A DNA stretch of 21,785 nt. Origin: Ruminococcaceae bacterium UBA6364. GTDB lineage: Bacteria > Bacillota > Clostridia > Oscillospirales > Acutalibacteraceae. A program made the translations under genes and the position numbers. Below the pieces are notes generated by a model. It ran no database searches and was not told where the DNA came from. It saw nothing but the letters and a program-made list of their open reading frames with translations. Position 1 is the first letter of the stretch. Each line of letters opens with the position of its first letter. The DNA lies in the NCBI GenBank assembly GCA_002440045.1, contig DJRI01000098.1, forward strand, positions 86,529-108,313. Reading direction: 5' to 3'. Below are positions 13,343 to 21,785 of the stretch, piece after piece.

Positions 13343-15424
13343 TCAAATCGGAATAATTCCGATGTTATCGCCCGCGCTTGTGCAAAGCTCAAACGCGGCT
13401 TTTTTTATACGTTTTTTAAAAACGCCGTTAATATATACCGAATACTCTCCGTCGGGCAAAGAAAGCTTCAGCTCGCCGCCCTTTTCGGAAAATATATGCG
13501 TTTCTTTTATTGCCCCGTCTTTAAAGGACGACGAGACAAGAAATGCGCCGTCCGCTCTTAAATTTTCAAATTCGCAATTAAGCTTTTCATAAAAATTCGG
13601 AAAGAGCATTACCCTGCCCATGTGGCTTTGAAGAACTGATTCGTTAAGAGTCGAAGCCGCCAAAGAGCAATATTCGAGCCCGCCTGCCTCACAGTCAAAA
13701 AGCATATTCGGCATTCTGCGCTTTTTATTAAACGCTTTAAGCTTTTTTAAGACAAGCGCGGGGTCCTCTTTAAGCCGCTGAGCCATCGGGAAAAACGATG
13801 TGACGGCGTTTTCGTCGTTAAAGCAGGTTTTTGCTTTCATTTTAAAGCTCGCCTTTGCTACAGAAAAAAGCTCTTCGTCCGATAAAAGACCGACGCACCC
13901 CGCGGGGTATACGTGCTGAAGCCCCACGTCGCCGCTTTCGTTCCACGCCTGACCTTTTTCCGTATATCTGAAAACCTTTTTGCCGTATCTTGTGTACGTC
14001 GGAAACGGCGCAAGATTTTTTAAAATATCGCTCCAAAGCGCCTGCTTTTCAAAATCCGTGTCAAGAGCTTTTGCCATATCAACGGCCGAAGCAAGGCAAA
14101 GCCTTAACATTCCGAGGGTAAGAACGTTGTTTTTGTCGTTTATAAAATACCTGTAATCCCTCGGGTCATAGTCGTGCCTGTACATGGGCACTTCGTGCAC
14201 GGAATCTTTAAGTACGGAATATCTGCCGTTTTCTTTAACGAGATAATCCTCAAAAAATTCAAGGCATTTTTTCACAAACGGGTAAGCGTGATTTTTTGCA
14301 TACTCTTTGTCGCGCGTGGCGTTCCACCTGAAAACGGCAATATCGGCAGAGTGCACCTGATTGCCTTTTTGACCCAAAAACAGGCGGTCAAACCAATATT
14401 TGCTGTCGGTTTCAAGCTCGCTGCAAAGCCCGCCGGGCATTATGCCCACAGGGAACAGCACGCCCCTGCACGAAAGCCTTTTTGCAAAAGCTTCTCCCTT
14501 TTTTATAAACTCTTCAAGCGGTGTTAAATACCCGTCTGTAAACTCAACGTGATTTGAAGAGCACGCCGCATAAAACGGCGCCTGATAGTTGTAGTTTAAG
14601 TGATAGTCGCCTTTCCACGCAACATCTTCGACCGTAATGAAGTTTGCAAAAAGCCCGGGCGGAAATTTTTTGTTGCCCGTGCTTATTGCAAGGCAGTATT
14701 GCGAAGCATACCACGAAAGTTCAAGCTCTTTGTCGCTTAAAGAAAACCTTGATTTGCTCCAAAAATTTTCCCAAGCCCCAATATGGTCAAGATAAAGCCT
14801 TTTAATATAATCCCCCGTTACCGTCTGCATTTTTTCTTTTACAAAGGCTTTCGGGTCACCTAAATCGTGATTTGTTGAAACGGCTGTATAAAAAACGCCG
14901 TCCTCAACTTTTTTCATCGCGGCAAAGCAATGCGTATAGAAGGCGCAGTCGGCTTTATCGAAGCTTCTGAAAATAAGCGTAAAATCCTTATATTCTTTTT
15001 CGCCCTTTCTGCCCGCCGTGCCGCCCGCAAAGACTTTAAGCCGCGGGTTTATCTCAACACTGCCGCTGTTTTTTATTACTATCGAATTTTCGGTTTTGCT
15101 TACAAATACCGAAAAGCTCAAGTCGCGGTTTCCGTCTTTAAACTCACAGCGAAGCTCGCCCTTATCCATATCCTGCTCTACGCGGTAATTGTTATAGAGC
15201 TCCTCTTCAATATCTATATCAATATATCCGAGCGGCTTTATTCCGCCTTTTTTAAAGGTTTCGCTTGCATACCAAAGGTCGCATTTTGAAATGTATATCC
15301 TCATTCCCGAGGGCGAATTGCCGAGAATTACGGCAAGGTCGCCGTTTCCGTTAATCGCACCGTCGGGAGTTGAGCGCTTTCCGCTGAAAACGGGTTTGCT
15401 TTTGATTATTGCAATATGCTTCAT
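13343..15424 (-). CDS. GH95-like (alpha/alpha)6-barrel glycoside hydrolase homologue in the glg operon
   Basis: This 693-residue cytoplasmic protein has no signal peptide. An N-terminal beta-rich part (INGNGDLAVILG, 24-35) recalls the GNGRLGAMV region of GH95. A helical barrel follows, with WKGDYHLNYNYQAPFY (270-285), VGIMPGG (326-332), DSVHEVPMYRHDYDPRDYRY (407-426) and QAWNESGDVGLQHVYPAG (492-509). A C-terminal beta domain begins near LLQSHMGRVMLFPNF-like sequence (599-611) and RADGAFLVSSSFKDG (623-637), as in GH95/GH65-type enzymes. GH95 is an alpha-L-fucosidase/galactosidase family, but the match here is distant and the substrate is unknown. Acidic candidates (D273, E410, D417, D420, E495) are untested. 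Its start overlaps the glgD stop by one base (TGATG), and glgA follows 16 bases later, so it is made together with glycogen enzymes. Confidence 0.75.
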   Translation of the reverse strand: MKHIAIIKSKPVFSGKRSTPDGAINGNGDLAVILGNSPSGMRIYISKCDLWYASETFKKGGIKPLGYIDIDIEEELYNNYRVEQDMDKGELRCEFKDGNRDLSFSVFVSKTENSIVIKNSGSVEINPRLKVFAGGTAGRKGEKEYKDFTLIFRSFDKADCAFYTHCFAAMKKVEDGVFYTAVSTNHDLGDPKAFVKEKMQTVTGDYIKRLYLDHIGAWENFWSKSRFSLSDKELELSWYASQYCLAISTGNKKFPPGLFANFITVEDVAWKGDYHLNYNYQAPFYAACSSNHVEFTDGYLTPLEEFIKKGEAFAKRLSCRGVLFPVGIMPGGLCSELETDSKYWFDRLFLGQKGNQVHSADIAVFRWNATRDKEYAKNHAYPFVKKCLEFFEDYLVKENGRYSVLKDSVHEVPMYRHDYDPRDYRYFINDKNNVLTLGMLRLCLASAVDMAKALDTDFEKQALWSDILKNLAPFPTYTRYGKKVFRYTEKGQAWNESGDVGLQHVYPAGCVGLLSDEELFSVAKASFKMKAKTCFNDENAVTSFFPMAQRLKEDPALVLKKLKAFNKKRRMPNMLFDCEAGGLEYCSLAASTLNESVLQSHMGRVMLFPNFYEKLNCEFENLRADGAFLVSSSFKDGAIKETHIFSEKGGELKLSLPDGEYSVYINGVFKKRIKKAAFELCTSAGDNIGIIPI

Positions 15425-16542
15425 CAGATAACAATGCTTTTGCCGACGTATACGGGATACGTTTTGTCGCCCGAAAGCGATTTATTGGGCGTGATAACCG
15501 TGTTTTTGTCCATAATAACGCAGTTGAGCTTTACGTTTTCGCCGACGAAAGCATCCTGCATTATAATTGAATTTTCAACAACGGCGCCCTTTGCAACTCT
15601 TACGCCCCTGAAGATTATGCTGTTTTTAACCGTGCCCTCGATAATGCAGCCGTCTGCAATAAGCGAGTTGCCCGCTTTGCTGCCTATGCCGTAAATTACG
15701 GGCATATCGTTTCTGACTTTTGTGAAAACGGGTCTGTCGGGGTTAAAAAGGCTCGTGCGGCAATCTTTTTCAAGAAGCGCCATATTCGCGTCGTAATAAG
15801 AAACGAGCGAATCAACGGTGAAGTGTCTGTCGCGGCACTTGTAGCCGTATATGTTGAGGTGCTCAACATTTTTCTGAATTATATCTTTTTCAAAGCTGCC
15901 GTAATTGTAGCTTTCGGCGTCGCCGATAAGTCTTTCAAGAAGCGCTTTTCTTATAAGTATGATGTTTGCGGAATACTTCACGCCGCCGCAGGGCTTGGGG
16001 TCAACGCTGACTTTTGTGATTTTGTCGTCGCCGTTAACTTCAAAAACCATTGTGTTTTCAAGGTGCGGGCGCTCGCCCTCGCAATATACTATTGTAATAT
16101 CGGCATTTTTTGCGGTGTGGAAATCGAAAACGCTTTCAAAATCCATATTGCATATAAAGTTTGAGTCGCAAAGAAGAACGTATTCCTGCTTTGAGCGGAC
16201 TATAAAATCCATTATGCGGTTTAAAACGTCGATTCTGTTTGAAGCGTCGCCGTGAGTTGCGGCGGCGTCAAACGGCGGAAGAATGAAAAGCCCGTCCGTT
16301 TTTCTTGAAAGGTCCCACGGTCTGCCGCTGCCGACGTGGTCCATAAGAGAATGATAGTTGCTGTTTGCAACAAGCCCGACCTTTGTTATACCGCAGTTTA
16401 CAAGATTTGAAAGCATAAAATCTATAAAACGGTATCTGCCGCCGAACGGCACCGAGCCCATGGTGCGCCTTGCTGTGAGCCCGCCGAGGCACGAATCGTA
16501 AGAGTTGGAATAAACCATTCCAAGAACATTTTTCGGCATCAT
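15424..16542 (-). CDS. glgD: GlgD-type subunit of glucose-1-phosphate adenylyltransferase
   Basis: This 372-residue paralogue of GlgC partners with it in Bacillota to form the ADP-glucose pyrophosphorylase. The nucleotidyltransferase fold is kept ([20 protein letters not shown], 33-52) but the catalytic loop is degenerate: [15 protein letters not shown] replaces the GGQGSRLG loop and [11 protein letters not shown] replaces the GDHIYKMDY metal site. It is therefore probably a non-catalytic or modulatory subunit, as known for GlgD elsewhere. The C-terminal left-handed beta-helix repeats are intact. The ATG at 16542 overlaps the glgC stop (ATGA) and follows AAGGAGGT. An upstream in-frame extension of Arg/Lys-rich sequence is shadow of glgC and is excluded. 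Confidence 0.93.
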   Translation of the reverse strand: MMPKNVLGMVYSNSYDSCLGGLTARRTMGSVPFGGRYRFIDFMLSNLVNCGITKVGLVANSNYHSLMDHVGSGRPWDLSRKTDGLFILPPFDAAATHGDASNRIDVLNRIMDFIVRSKQEYVLLCDSNFICNMDFESVFDFHTAKNADITIVYCEGERPHLENTMVFEVNGDDKITKVSVDPKPCGGVKYSANIILIRKALLERLIGDAESYNYGSFEKDIIQKNVEHLNIYGYKCRDRHFTVDSLVSYYDANMALLEKDCRTSLFNPDRPVFTKVRNDMPVIYGIGSKAGNSLIADGCIIEGTVKNSIIFRGVRVAKGAVVENSIIMQDAFVGENVKLNCVIMDKNTVITPNKSLSGDKTYPVYVGKSIVI

Positions 16543-17759
16543 ACCGAAGCACCTCCTTCGACATCTTCTGCTATCATTGATTTTGCTTTGACCTTTGCGT
16601 CTTTTCCGACGGTGACGTTTGCGCCGACCACGCTTACGCCCCAATCTTCAAGGTTATTGCATTTTTCGGGGTTTTCGCCGATAACGGCGCCCTCTTCTAT
16701 AACCGAATTTTCGGCTACCATGGCGTATTGAACAACCGCACCCTTTTTGATTACGGCACCCGGCATTACTATAGAATAATGAACGTTTGCGCCCTCTTCG
16801 ACTTTAACGTCGGAGAACAGAACGGAATAATCAATATCGCCCTCTATTTCACAGCCCTCGGCAACGATTGAATTTTCGACTGTCGCCTTGTCCGAAATAT
16901 ACTGCGGCGCGGAAATTGTTCCCCTGCCGTATATCTTCCACGACGGGTCGCTTAAATCTATGTTTGCCTTTTTGTTAAGAAGGTCAAGGTTCGCTTCCCA
17001 CAGCGAGTCGATAGTGCCGACGTCCTTCCAATAGCCGTCAAACTCATATGCAAAAAGTCTTTCGCCCGCTTCGTGCATTGCGGGAATCACGTTTTTACCG
17101 AAGTCGTTTGATGACTCGGGGTCGTTTTCGTCGTCTATAAGATACTGCCTTAATTTTTCCCAGGTGAACATATAAACGCCCATAGAAGCTTTGTTGCTCT
17201 TGGGGTTTTTCGGCTTTTCTTCAAACGCCGTAATTCTTCCGTCGTCATCGGTGAACATAAGTCCGAAGCGCGAAGCCTCCTCCCACGGGACTTCAAGCAT
17301 GGCTATTGTACAGGCGGCATTTTTATCTTTATGGAACTGAAGCATTTTGGCATAGTCCATTTTATAAATGTGGTCGCCCGAAAGCACCGCGACGTATTCG
17401 GGGTTGTAACGGTCGATAAAGTTGATGTTCTGATAAATTGCGTTTGCCGTTCCTTTATACCATTCCGTACCCTTAATCTGCTGATACGGCGAAAGTATGT
17501 GAACGCCGCCGTTGGCTCTGTCAAGGTCCCATGGGCCGCCGTTTCCTATGTAATCGTTAAGCTCAAGCGGCTGATACTGTGTAAGCACGCCGACTGTATA
17601 GATACCCGAGTTTACGCAGTTTGACAGCGGAAAGTCGATTATGCGGTATTTTCCGCCGTAGGGCACGGCGGGTTTTGCAATGTTCTTTGTGAGAACGCCG
17701 AGCCGCGAGCCCTGACCGCCGGCAAGCAGCATTGCGATGCATTCTGTTTTCTTTGCCAT
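16539..17759 (-). CDS. glgC: Glucose-1-phosphate adenylyltransferase, catalytic subunit
   Basis: This 406-residue enzyme makes ADP-glucose from ATP and glucose-1-phosphate, the committed step of glycogen synthesis. It keeps [14 protein letters not shown] (14-21 core), [41 protein letters not shown] (D129 metal site), [16 protein letters not shown] and [17 protein letters not shown], followed by C-terminal beta-helix repeats. Start at ATG 17759: AAAGGA lies 11 bases before it, while the in-frame GTG at 17768 is only 2 bases from that site. The gene follows glgB by 35 bases and overlaps glgD. GlgC/GlgD heterotetramers are the usual form in this phylum. Confidence 0.97.
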   Translation of the reverse strand: MAKKTECIAMLLAGGQGSRLGVLTKNIAKPAVPYGGKYRIIDFPLSNCVNSGIYTVGVLTQYQPLELNDYIGNGGPWDLDRANGGVHILSPYQQIKGTEWYKGTANAIYQNINFIDRYNPEYVAVLSGDHIYKMDYAKMLQFHKDKNAACTIAMLEVPWEEASRFGLMFTDDDGRITAFEEKPKNPKSNKASMGVYMFTWEKLRQYLIDDENDPESSNDFGKNVIPAMHEAGERLFAYEFDGYWKDVGTIDSLWEANLDLLNKKANIDLSDPSWKIYGRGTISAPQYISDKATVENSIVAEGCEIEGDIDYSVLFSDVKVEEGANVHYSIVMPGAVIKKGAVVQYAMVAENSVIEEGAVIGENPEKCNNLEDWGVSVVGANVTVGKDAKVKAKSMIAEDVEGGASV

Positions 17760-17794
17760 TTTATTCACATTCCTTTCGGATTTATTTTTTGTTT

Positions 17795-19732
17795 TTATCG
17801 GATTTTGCGGTTTTCTTTTTTTGCAGCGTCTTTTTTCTCTTCTTTATGCTTTAAATAGAGAACCGACATTCCGGGAAGAGTAAGCGAAATTCTGTTTTCA
17901 AACCCGTGCGACGCTTTATTTTCGGTTTTATACGTCTTTTTAATCTTCACGCCGTTTCCGCCGAACTTTTCACTGTCGGAGTTGAAAACAACTTCGTACT
18001 TTCCGCTTTCGGGAACGCCTATTACATAGTCTTTTCTCGTGACGTTTGTAAAGTTGCACACGGCGATTATCTTTTCGCCCGCGTCGTTGCTTCTTATAAA
18101 GGCGATAACGGAATTTATATTATCGTCGCTGACTATCCACGAAAAGCCCTCCCAGCTGTAGTCAACCTGCCACAGCGGCGAATTCTTTTTATAGAATTTG
18201 TTAAGCTCTTTTGCATAGTCCTTTAAAAGTCTGTGCATTTCGTAGTCGAGAAGAAGCCAGTCAAGACCTTTTTTGTAGTCCCACTCTATAAACTGACCGA
18301 ATTCCGTCCCCATAAACAAAAGCTTTTTGCCGGGGTGCGCGTACATATATCCCAAAAACGCCCTTACACCCGCAAACTTTTCGTTATAGTTCCCGGGGAT
18401 TTTGTTTATGAGCGAGCATTTGCCGTGAACAACCTCGTCGTGGGATATGGGAAGCACGAAGTTTTCGGAGAACGCATAAAAGAACGAAAACGTAATAAGG
18501 TCATGATTGTATTTTTTATATATGCCGTCCATCGAGAAATAGCGGAGTATGTCGTTCATCCAGCCCATATTCCACTTGAAATTAAAGCCCAGTCCGCCCA
18601 TATAAACCGGCTTTGAAACAAGCGGCCACGAGGTGCTTTCTTCGGCGGTCATCATAACGTCGCCGTGCTCTTTGAAAACAGCCTCGTTAAGCTCTTTTAT
18701 AAACGCCACGGCTTCAAGATTTTCGTTGCCGCCGTTTTCGTTTGCTATCCACTCGCCGTCCTCCCTGCCGTAGTCGAGATAAAGCATTGAAGCAACCGCG
18801 TCAACCCTTATGCCGTCGATGTGGTATTCGTCAAACCAGAACAGGGCGTTTGAAATAAGAAAGCTTTTTACTTCGTTTCTGCCGAAGTCAAACACCTTTG
18901 TGCCCCACTGAAGATGCTCGCCTTTTTTGGGGTCGGCATATTCATAGCACGGCGCGCCGTCAAACTCGCAAAGCCCGTGCGCGTCTTTGGGAAAGTGCGC
19001 GGGAACCCAATCGACTATTACGCCTATCCCCGCTTTGTGGCACTCGTCTATAAGATATTTAAAATCGTCGGGCGTGCCGTAGCGCGAAGTAACGGCGTAA
19101 TAACCTGTTACCTGATAGCCCCACGAGCCGTCAAACGGGTGCTCCGAGACGGGCATAAGCTCAATATGGGTATAGCCCATATCTTTTACATACTGTGTAA
19201 GCTCCCTTGCAAGGTCGCGGTATGTAAAAAAGTTGCCGTCGTCATACCTGCGCCACGAGCCGAGATGAAGCTCGTAAATATTCACGGGCGACGAATACAC
19301 CGATGTTTCGCGGCGCTTTTTGAGCCACTTTGAGTCGTTCCATTTATATGTGCTTTCATATATTTTTGAAGCAGTTCCCGGGCGCGTTTCGGCGTGCACG
19401 GCATAGGGGTCGGCTTTATAAAGCCGCCTGCCGCTTTCTGCGGTAATAAGGAATTTATAGCAGTCAAAGACCTTTACGTTATCGCAAAAGCACTCCCACA
19501 CGCCCTCATCGTTGAGCTTTTCCATAGGGGAAGCGTCAGTCTCCCAATTGTTGAAATCGCCGACTACCGAAACGCTTTTTGCATGCGGCGCCCAGACTCT
19601 GAAAACGAACGTATCGCCATCTGCCCTGTGCGCGCCGAAAAACTCCTGCGCCTTATAATTGCGCCCCTGGTGGAACACAAAAATCGGGAAGTCGTCGTAG
19701 TTGAATTTTTTACCGTCCTTTTTGCCGTTCAA
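17795..19732 (-). CDS. glgB: 1,4-alpha-glucan branching enzyme (GH13)
   Basis: This 645-residue protein has a CBM48/early-set domain ([20 protein letters not shown], 44-63) followed by a GH13 barrel: [17 protein letters not shown] (191-207), [12 protein letters not shown] (D311 nucleophile), TAEEST (E364 acid/base) and SHDEVVHGK (D432), then an all-beta C domain. It forms alpha-1,6 branches in glycogen. The N-terminal extension is short and the C-terminus is Lys-rich. It begins with TTG at 19732 behind GAGGTG (19744-19739, 6-base spacing). An ATG just upstream is out of frame, an in-frame GTG there is followed at once by a stop, and the next in-frame ATG lies inside CBM48. First gene of the glg operon. 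Confidence 0.96.
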   Translation of the reverse strand: MNGKKDGKKFNYDDFPIFVFHQGRNYKAQEFFGAHRADGDTFVFRVWAPHAKSVSVVGDFNNWETDASPMEKLNDEGVWECFCDNVKVFDCYKFLITAESGRRLYKADPYAVHAETRPGTASKIYESTYKWNDSKWLKKRRETSVYSSPVNIYELHLGSWRRYDDGNFFTYRDLARELTQYVKDMGYTHIELMPVSEHPFDGSWGYQVTGYYAVTSRYGTPDDFKYLIDECHKAGIGVIVDWVPAHFPKDAHGLCEFDGAPCYEYADPKKGEHLQWGTKVFDFGRNEVKSFLISNALFWFDEYHIDGIRVDAVASMLYLDYGREDGEWIANENGGNENLEAVAFIKELNEAVFKEHGDVMMTAEESTSWPLVSKPVYMGGLGFNFKWNMGWMNDILRYFSMDGIYKKYNHDLITFSFFYAFSENFVLPISHDEVVHGKCSLINKIPGNYNEKFAGVRAFLGYMYAHPGKKLLFMGTEFGQFIEWDYKKGLDWLLLDYEMHRLLKDYAKELNKFYKKNSPLWQVDYSWEGFSWIVSDDNINSVIAFIRSNDAGEKIIAVCNFTNVTRKDYVIGVPESGKYEVVFNSDSEKFGGNGVKIKKTYKTENKASHGFENRISLTLPGMSVLYLKHKEEKKDAAKKENRKIR

Positions 19733-19772
19733 CCTTCACACCTCGCATATTTTTATATTAATTACCATACTA

Positions 19773-19801
19773 ATAATATCAAATAAATAAAAGATTTTCA
19801 A
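19773..19801 (-). promoter_or_regulatory. Sigma-A promoter of the glg operon
   Basis: On the minus strand, TTGAAA (19801-19796) and TATTAT (19778-19773) are separated by exactly 17 bases, giving a predicted start near 19766. That leaves a leader of about 34 bases before the glgB TTG. The match is close to consensus, so glgB-glgC-glgD-GH95-like-glgA can be transcribed from it. Confidence 0.75.
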
Positions 19802-19852
19802 GCGTTTTTAATATATTTTGTTCAAAGGCTCATTGAAGTTTTTTCGCGATAT

Positions 19853-19869
19853 TTGTGCACTTTGTACAA
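19853..19869. promoter_or_regulatory. Inverted repeat upstream of the glg promoter
   Basis: TTGTGCA and TGTACAA flank a 3-base centre (CTT) with one G-U mismatch. The repeat sits about 50 bases upstream of the glg -35 box, a plausible place for a regulator site. No regulator is identified and such short repeats arise by chance in AT-rich DNA. Confidence 0.2.
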
Positions 19870-20024
19870 GCTTTCGTGAAATTTGTCTTAAGGCGTTTTC
19901 AGGTAAAAGAATTTTTAAAAGCCGAAACGAAGCCTCTTTGTCTTAAAAAACGAGCCCTCTATTAATAAAGAGAAGCAATTTTAGCCATTTTTTTGTATTT
20001 TACGCGCACCCGAATTTGCAAAAA

Positions 20025-20060
20025 CGCCGATTTTTGTTACATAATAGTTACAAATCGGCG
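20025..20060. promoter_or_regulatory. Hairpin or operator just before the radical SAM promoter
   Basis: CGCCGATTT (20025-20033) and AAATCGGCG (20052-20060) pair perfectly over 9 bases, with two more pairs after a bulge. The right arm ends 6 bases before the -35 box of the downstream promoter. It may be an operator or the remnant of a terminator; it is not inside a known transcript. Confidence 0.35.
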
Positions 20061-20066
20061 GATTGC

Positions 20067-20094
20067 TTGACATAAAAAAAGAATGTGCTATACT
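20067..20094 (+). promoter_or_regulatory. Sigma-A promoter of the radical SAM gene
   Basis: TTGACA (20067-20072, perfect consensus) and TATACT (20089-20094) are separated by 16 bases. Transcription would begin near 20101, leaving a leader of about 80 bases and ruling out any start codon upstream of it. Confidence 0.8.
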
Positions 20095-20182
20095 TTATGT
20101 GCTGTTTTTGCCGCAACGCGGATTAAAAGCAACTATCTTAACGAAAGGTCGGAAAGCTTTAAAAGCTGTCCGAAAACAGGTT

Positions 20183-21619
20183 ATGGAAACATCATCTTTA
20201 AAAGCATCGGCATACGCTTTTGCCGTTAAACAAGCAATTAACTATGCCAGACGCGACCCGGATAAAAACCTTATTAAGGTTCTTAACCTTGTAGAAAAGG
20301 CAGATGTTAAAAAAGCCAATCAGGTTACATACAACAACCTCAGAAAAAGTCTTCAGGACCCCAACAACAACTGGACGAGATTTATTAAAAACATACTTTT
20401 CAACACAGACCCCAAAATTCTCGACAAATTTGTTCCCGTTCTTTTGAACATTGCGCTCAACAGCTTTGCGGTCAGAACGGAAAATATCGAAAAATACAAA
20501 TGCAACATTCCGTGGGCTATACTTATGGACCCCACAGCGGCGTGCAATCTTCACTGCAAGGGCTGCTGGGCAGCTGAATACGGCAAAAACTCGTCGCTTT
20601 CTTACGAAACGCTTGCAAGCATAATTGAGCAGGGCAAAAAGCTCGGCACATTTGTTTATATCTTCTCTGGCGGCGAGCCGCTTATGAGAAAAGCCGATAT
20701 ACTGAAGCTTTGCAGGGCAAACCCCGACTGCGCTTTCCTTGCGTTTACAAACGGAACGCTTGTTGACGAGGAATTTGCAAAAGAGCTTGCTGACGTCGGC
20801 AACTTCATTCTCGCCTTCTCAATAGAGGGCCACGAGGACGCCACCGATATGCGCCGCGGCGAAGGAACGTACGAAAAGGTTATGAACGCCGTAAAGCTTT
20901 TAAAAGCAAGAGGCTGCATTTTCGGCTACTCCGTTTGCTATCACTCAAAGAACGTCGAAGAGGTCTGCGGAAGCGACTATATCGACTTCCTTATTGAAAA
21001 CGGCGGCCTTTTCACATGGTTCTTCACATATATGCCCGTCGGCAAAGACGCCGTGCCCGAGCTTATGGTAAGCGCCGAGCAAAGAAAGAGAGCATATGAG
21101 CTTATAAGAAAAGCCAGAAACGAAAAGCCGATGTTCCTTATGGACTTCTGGAACGACGGCGAATATGTTCAGGGCTGCATCGCAGGCGGCAGACATTATC
21201 TTCACATCAACGCAAACGGCGACGTTGAGCCTTGCGCGTTTGTTCACTATTCAAACGTAAACATCAAAGACGTTTCGCTTATCGACGCGCTCAAATCCCC
21301 GTTGTTTATGGAATATTACAAGGGTCAGCCGTGGAACAAAAACCACCTTCGTCCCTGCCCCATTCTTGACAACCCCGACGCTATAATCGGCGCGGTTGAA
21401 CGCTCGGGCGCACATTCGACTGAGATGCTTGCTCCCGAAGACCCGCGCGACCTTGCCGCAAAAACGCGCAAAGCCGCCGAAGCATGGGGCAAAGTTGCCG
21501 ACGAAATGTGGGCAAACACCGACATTGAAAAGCACAACAACCCCTCGGTTATGTATGCAAAAGAGGACCTTGAAAAATCCTCCGACTGCGACGGCAACTG
21601 CGCCTGCTGTTCAAAATAA
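20183..21619 (+). CDS. Radical SAM protein with SPASM-like C-terminal cysteines, function unknown
   Basis: This 478-residue radical SAM enzyme has an N-terminal helical domain (1-105), then the 4Fe-4S/SAM motif CNLHCKGC (C121, C125, C128), YIFSGGEPLMRK (159-170), and FTNGTLVDEEF. Later cysteines C332 (GCIAGGRHYL), C351 (GDVEPCAF) and C392 (RPCPILDNP) could bind auxiliary clusters as in SPASM proteins. A Cys-rich end follows (C469, C473, C475, C476, DCDGNCACC). Similar proteins beginning with this helical domain are widespread in Clostridia, but I know of no assigned reaction. ATG 20183 is used because the promoter at 20067-20094 excludes the upstream in-frame TTG at 20063; its ribosome binding site is weak (ACAGG 2 bases away). 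It stands alone, with no codirectional neighbour, and ends at a strong terminator. Confidence 0.88.
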   Translation: METSSLKASAYAFAVKQAINYARRDPDKNLIKVLNLVEKADVKKANQVTYNNLRKSLQDPNNNWTRFIKNILFNTDPKILDKFVPVLLNIALNSFAVRTENIEKYKCNIPWAILMDPTAACNLHCKGCWAAEYGKNSSLSYETLASIIEQGKKLGTFVYIFSGGEPLMRKADILKLCRANPDCAFLAFTNGTLVDEEFAKELADVGNFILAFSIEGHEDATDMRRGEGTYEKVMNAVKLLKARGCIFGYSVCYHSKNVEEVCGSDYIDFLIENGGLFTWFFTYMPVGKDAVPELMVSAEQRKRAYELIRKARNEKPMFLMDFWNDGEYVQGCIAGGRHYLHINANGDVEPCAFVHYSNVNIKDVSLIDALKSPLFMEYYKGQPWNKNHLRPCPILDNPDAIIGAVERSGAHSTEMLAPEDPRDLAAKTRKAAEAWGKVADEMWANTDIEKHNNPSVMYAKEDLEKSSDCDGNCACCSK

Positions 21620-21623
21620 ACCG

Positions 21624-21691
21624 AATACTGTAAAAACTTGACCGTTAAACGTCTCTTTAAAACGTTTAACGGTCAATTATTTTTCAGTATT
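21624..21691 (+). terminator. Long hairpin terminator after the radical SAM gene
   Basis: TTGACCGTTAAACG (21638-21651) pairs perfectly with CGTTTAACGGTCAA (21663-21676), and the outer AATACTG (21624-21630) pairs with CAGTATT (21685-21691) across an AAAAA/TTTTT region. Four T bases closely follow the inner stem. The structure is symmetrical enough to act on both strands. Confidence 0.85.
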
Positions 21692-21713
21692 ATCATTAAT
21701 ATATAAAGCTTAA

Positions 21714-21743
21714 GGGGCTGTAAAAAAAGTCCAGATCGCAAAA
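21714..21743 (+). repeat. Right copy of outward-facing terminal repeat
   Basis: GGGGCTGTAAAAAAAGTCC leads a 30-base stretch that matches the reverse complement of positions 1-30 at 28 of 30 bases. A further 42 bases to the window end include GCAAAAAGCA (21738-21747) and TGCTTTTTGC (21766-21775), which pair as a perfect 10-bp hairpin and so give the element extra structure. Confidence 0.6.
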
Positions 21744-21785
21744 AGCAGAATAACGGATAACTGATTGCTTTTTGCTATGAATTAA

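Larger units (their letters stand above)
19733..20182. other. Divergent intergenic region between glgB and the radical SAM gene
   Basis: About 450 bases without a supportable gene. It holds the promoter of the glg operon (19773-19801), an inverted repeat TTGTGCA-CTT-TGTACAA (19853-19869), a hairpin at 20025-20060, the promoter of the radical SAM gene (20067-20094) and an approximately 80-base leader before that gene's ATG. The middle part (19870-20020) is AT-rich with no clear signal. Confidence 0.6.

Noticed and set aside
16543..16644. Arg/Lys-rich N-terminal extension of GlgD
   Set aside because: It is a frame shadow of the end of glgC. The ATG at 16542 has AAGGAGGT and the family start.
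20063..20182. In-frame extension of the radical SAM gene to a TTG at 20063
   Set aside because: It overlaps the consensus promoter (20067-20094), so the extension would lie upstream of the transcription start. The protein family begins near METSS.
19733..20182. Riboswitch or small RNA in the glgB-radical SAM gap
   Set aside because: Only simple inverted repeats are visible; no recognisable conserved riboswitch core or tRNA-like fold.
1..21785. Whole window as a transposon bounded by inverted repeats
   Set aside because: No transposase, integrase or target duplication is seen, and the content is largely housekeeping carbohydrate metabolism.

Overview
The window looks like chromosome from an anaerobic, Gram-positive member of the Bacillota, most likely a gut-type Clostridia (Oscillospiraceae or a relative). 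The reasons are strong GGAGG-type ribosome binding sites, the paired GlgC/GlgD subunits typical of that phylum, a clostridial-type radical SAM protein, a DUF975-like membrane protein and a zinc phospholipase C-like secreted protein. The exact lineage is inferred. No rRNA, tRNA, CRISPR array, prophage or transposase gene is visible. A 30-base motif lies at both ends in inverted, outward-facing orientation (28 of 30 bases match), which suggests the window is a contig broken inside a dispersed repeat.

Left block, plus strand (1-5317). First comes a fusion of a HAD phosphatase domain and a PHP phosphoesterase domain, then a terminator hairpin, then a polytopic membrane protein resembling DUF975. 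After about 230 bases of AT-rich spacer lies the most unusual locus: a possible 39-residue leader ORF with an internal hairpin, a secreted phospholipase C-like protein with a probable propeptide, and three tandem copies of a small four-helix membrane protein. The copies differ mainly in the two predicted external loops. The four larger genes are tightly spaced and look co-transcribed.

Middle block, minus strand (11157 down to 5435). A five-gene run encodes a histidine phosphatase, an amidohydrolase-2 protein, a small nitroreductase, a GPH-type sugar symporter and an intracellular GH2 beta-glycosidase. The last two form a plausible uptake-and-hydrolysis pair for a beta-glycoside. An XRE-type regulator is divergent from this run, and the shared gap contains overlapping palindromes.

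Right block, minus strand (19732 down to 11905). A compact glycogen-synthesis operon runs glgB-glgC-glgD-(GH95-like protein)-glgA behind a near-consensus sigma-A promoter. GlgC/GlgD make ADP-glucose, GlgA polymerises it and GlgB adds branches. An uncharacterised (alpha/alpha)6-type glycoside hydrolase homologue sits between glgD and glgA and is translationally coupled to glgD. No glycogen phosphorylase or debranching enzyme lies in the window.

Right end, plus strand. A radical SAM protein of unknown function has its own near-consensus promoter and ends at a strong hairpin terminator, followed by the right copy of the terminal repeat.
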